Source of the DNA: Aquificota bacterium
GTDB taxonomy: Bacteria > Aquificota > Aquificia > Aquificales > QOAS01
Length of the DNA stretch: 36,092 bases
Direction of reading: 5' to 3'
Assembly (NCBI GenBank): GCA_013154305.1
Contig: JAADCT010000032.1
Span: forward strand, 1 to 36,092
The position numbers and the translations under genes were made by a program. Below the pieces are notes generated by a model. The model ran no database searches. It was not told where the DNA came from and was given only the letters and a program-made list of their open reading frames with translations. Shown one piece after another: positions 35,483-36,092 of the stretch (position 1 is the stretch's first letter; every line of letters starts with the position of its first letter).

Positions 35483-36092
35483 CGTGAACTACCCCTCTAA
35501 TCTTGTGAGGGGCTTCCTGCTTCAACGAGGGCGAAAGCGTTAACCCCCGCGTTAGCGGGGTGCTATTGTTAGCCCTCTCCACAGGCGTAAGTTCGGGCTG
35601 TCCCAGCCCTACCGCCCGTAAGGTGGGCGACCCCTTCCTTTTAAGTTGTTTTAATCCCTCTTTCAACAGATTTATAGCGGCGTTTATATCCCTGTCGTGC
35701 AGTGTTCCGCACTTAGGACACTTCCACTTCCTGTCGCTCAGCTTTAAATTCTCTTTCTTGTAGTCACATACACTACAAAGTTTTAAACTCGGGAAATAGC
35801 GGTTTACCTTTATCAACACCCTTCCATACCACTTGGCTTTATACTCCAGAAAGCTTATAAACCTCCTCCAAGAGGCATCCGCTATTTGCCTTGATAAATT
35901 GCCTTTTTCAAGCAATTCCTTAACGCTCAAATCTTCAACAATAACGGCTTGGTTATCGCCTATCAGCTTCTTACTTAACTTGTGCAGAAAATCATCCCTT
36001 TGATTTTTAACCTTCTCATAGAGCTTTGCCAACCTTTTTGCAAGTTTTTGGTAATTTTTGCTTCCCTTAACTTTCCTTGATAGTTTCCTTTG
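35445..36092 (-). mobile_element. tnpB: TnpB (IS200/IS605-type OrfB), C-terminal part, partial at window edge
   Basis: QRKLSRKVKGSKNYQKLAKRLAKLYEKVKNQRDDFLHKLS (open to edge), VIVEDLSVKELL, CSVCDYKKENLKLSDRKWKCPKCGTLHDRDINAAINLL. Confidence 0.92.
35483..35640 (-). ncRNA. Probable TnpB right-end element / omegaRNA (reRNA) region
   Basis: Hairpins CCCCTC..GAGGGG (~35492-35511) and CCCCGC-GTTA-GCGGGG (35545-35560), the latter enclosed by GAGGGC (35527-35532)/GCCCTC (35572-35577); minus-strand TTGAAGCAGGAAGCCCC...GGGGTAGTTCAC is typical of TnpB right ends. Confidence 0.6.

Noticed and set aside
1-36092. CRISPR arrays, tRNA, rRNA, RNase P RNA, prophage
   Set aside because: No regularly spaced direct repeats, tRNA-like cloverleaf, rRNA sequence or phage genes recognised by eye; a tool-based scan would be needed to exclude small RNAs.

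Overview
Continuous, gene-dense bacterial chromosomal segment. The gene set (minimal protein RNase P HARP, archaeal-type MetK, archease) points to a thermophile of the Aquificota/Desulfurobacteriaceae type; this is inference. I support about 31 CDS. In order: MutS2 Smr tail, HARP-like PIN protein, argG, HtrA protease, sigma-70 factor, acpS, Spy-like protein, SurA/PpiD-like chaperone, archease, DUF2267 protein, rplM-rpsI, archaeal-type metK, AsmA-like protein, an RND efflux operon, a TPR protein, recG, a membrane protein, frr, rpmI and infC, an orphan, a Ser/Thr kinase with a PP2C phosphatase, smc, a GATase-like protein, a ComEC-type protein, the C-terminal half of IleRS, sppA, minC, and a TnpB (IS200/IS605-type) right end with a probable omegaRNA. 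Main second-look items: (1) a standalone C-terminal half of isoleucyl-tRNA synthetase; (2) infC with no ATG/GTG/TTG start, apparently starting at CTG behind a strong Shine-Dalgarno; (3) HARP-type RNase P; (4) a near-perfect dyad with a central GC hairpin between argG and htrA; (5) recurrent SD-less starts with a -10-like hexamer 9-12 nt upstream of ATG, suggesting leaderless mRNAs; (6) a TnpB ORF that reads out of its element into minC antisense. No tRNA, rRNA or CRISPR array was recognised by eye. No alignments, database searches or folding software were run.
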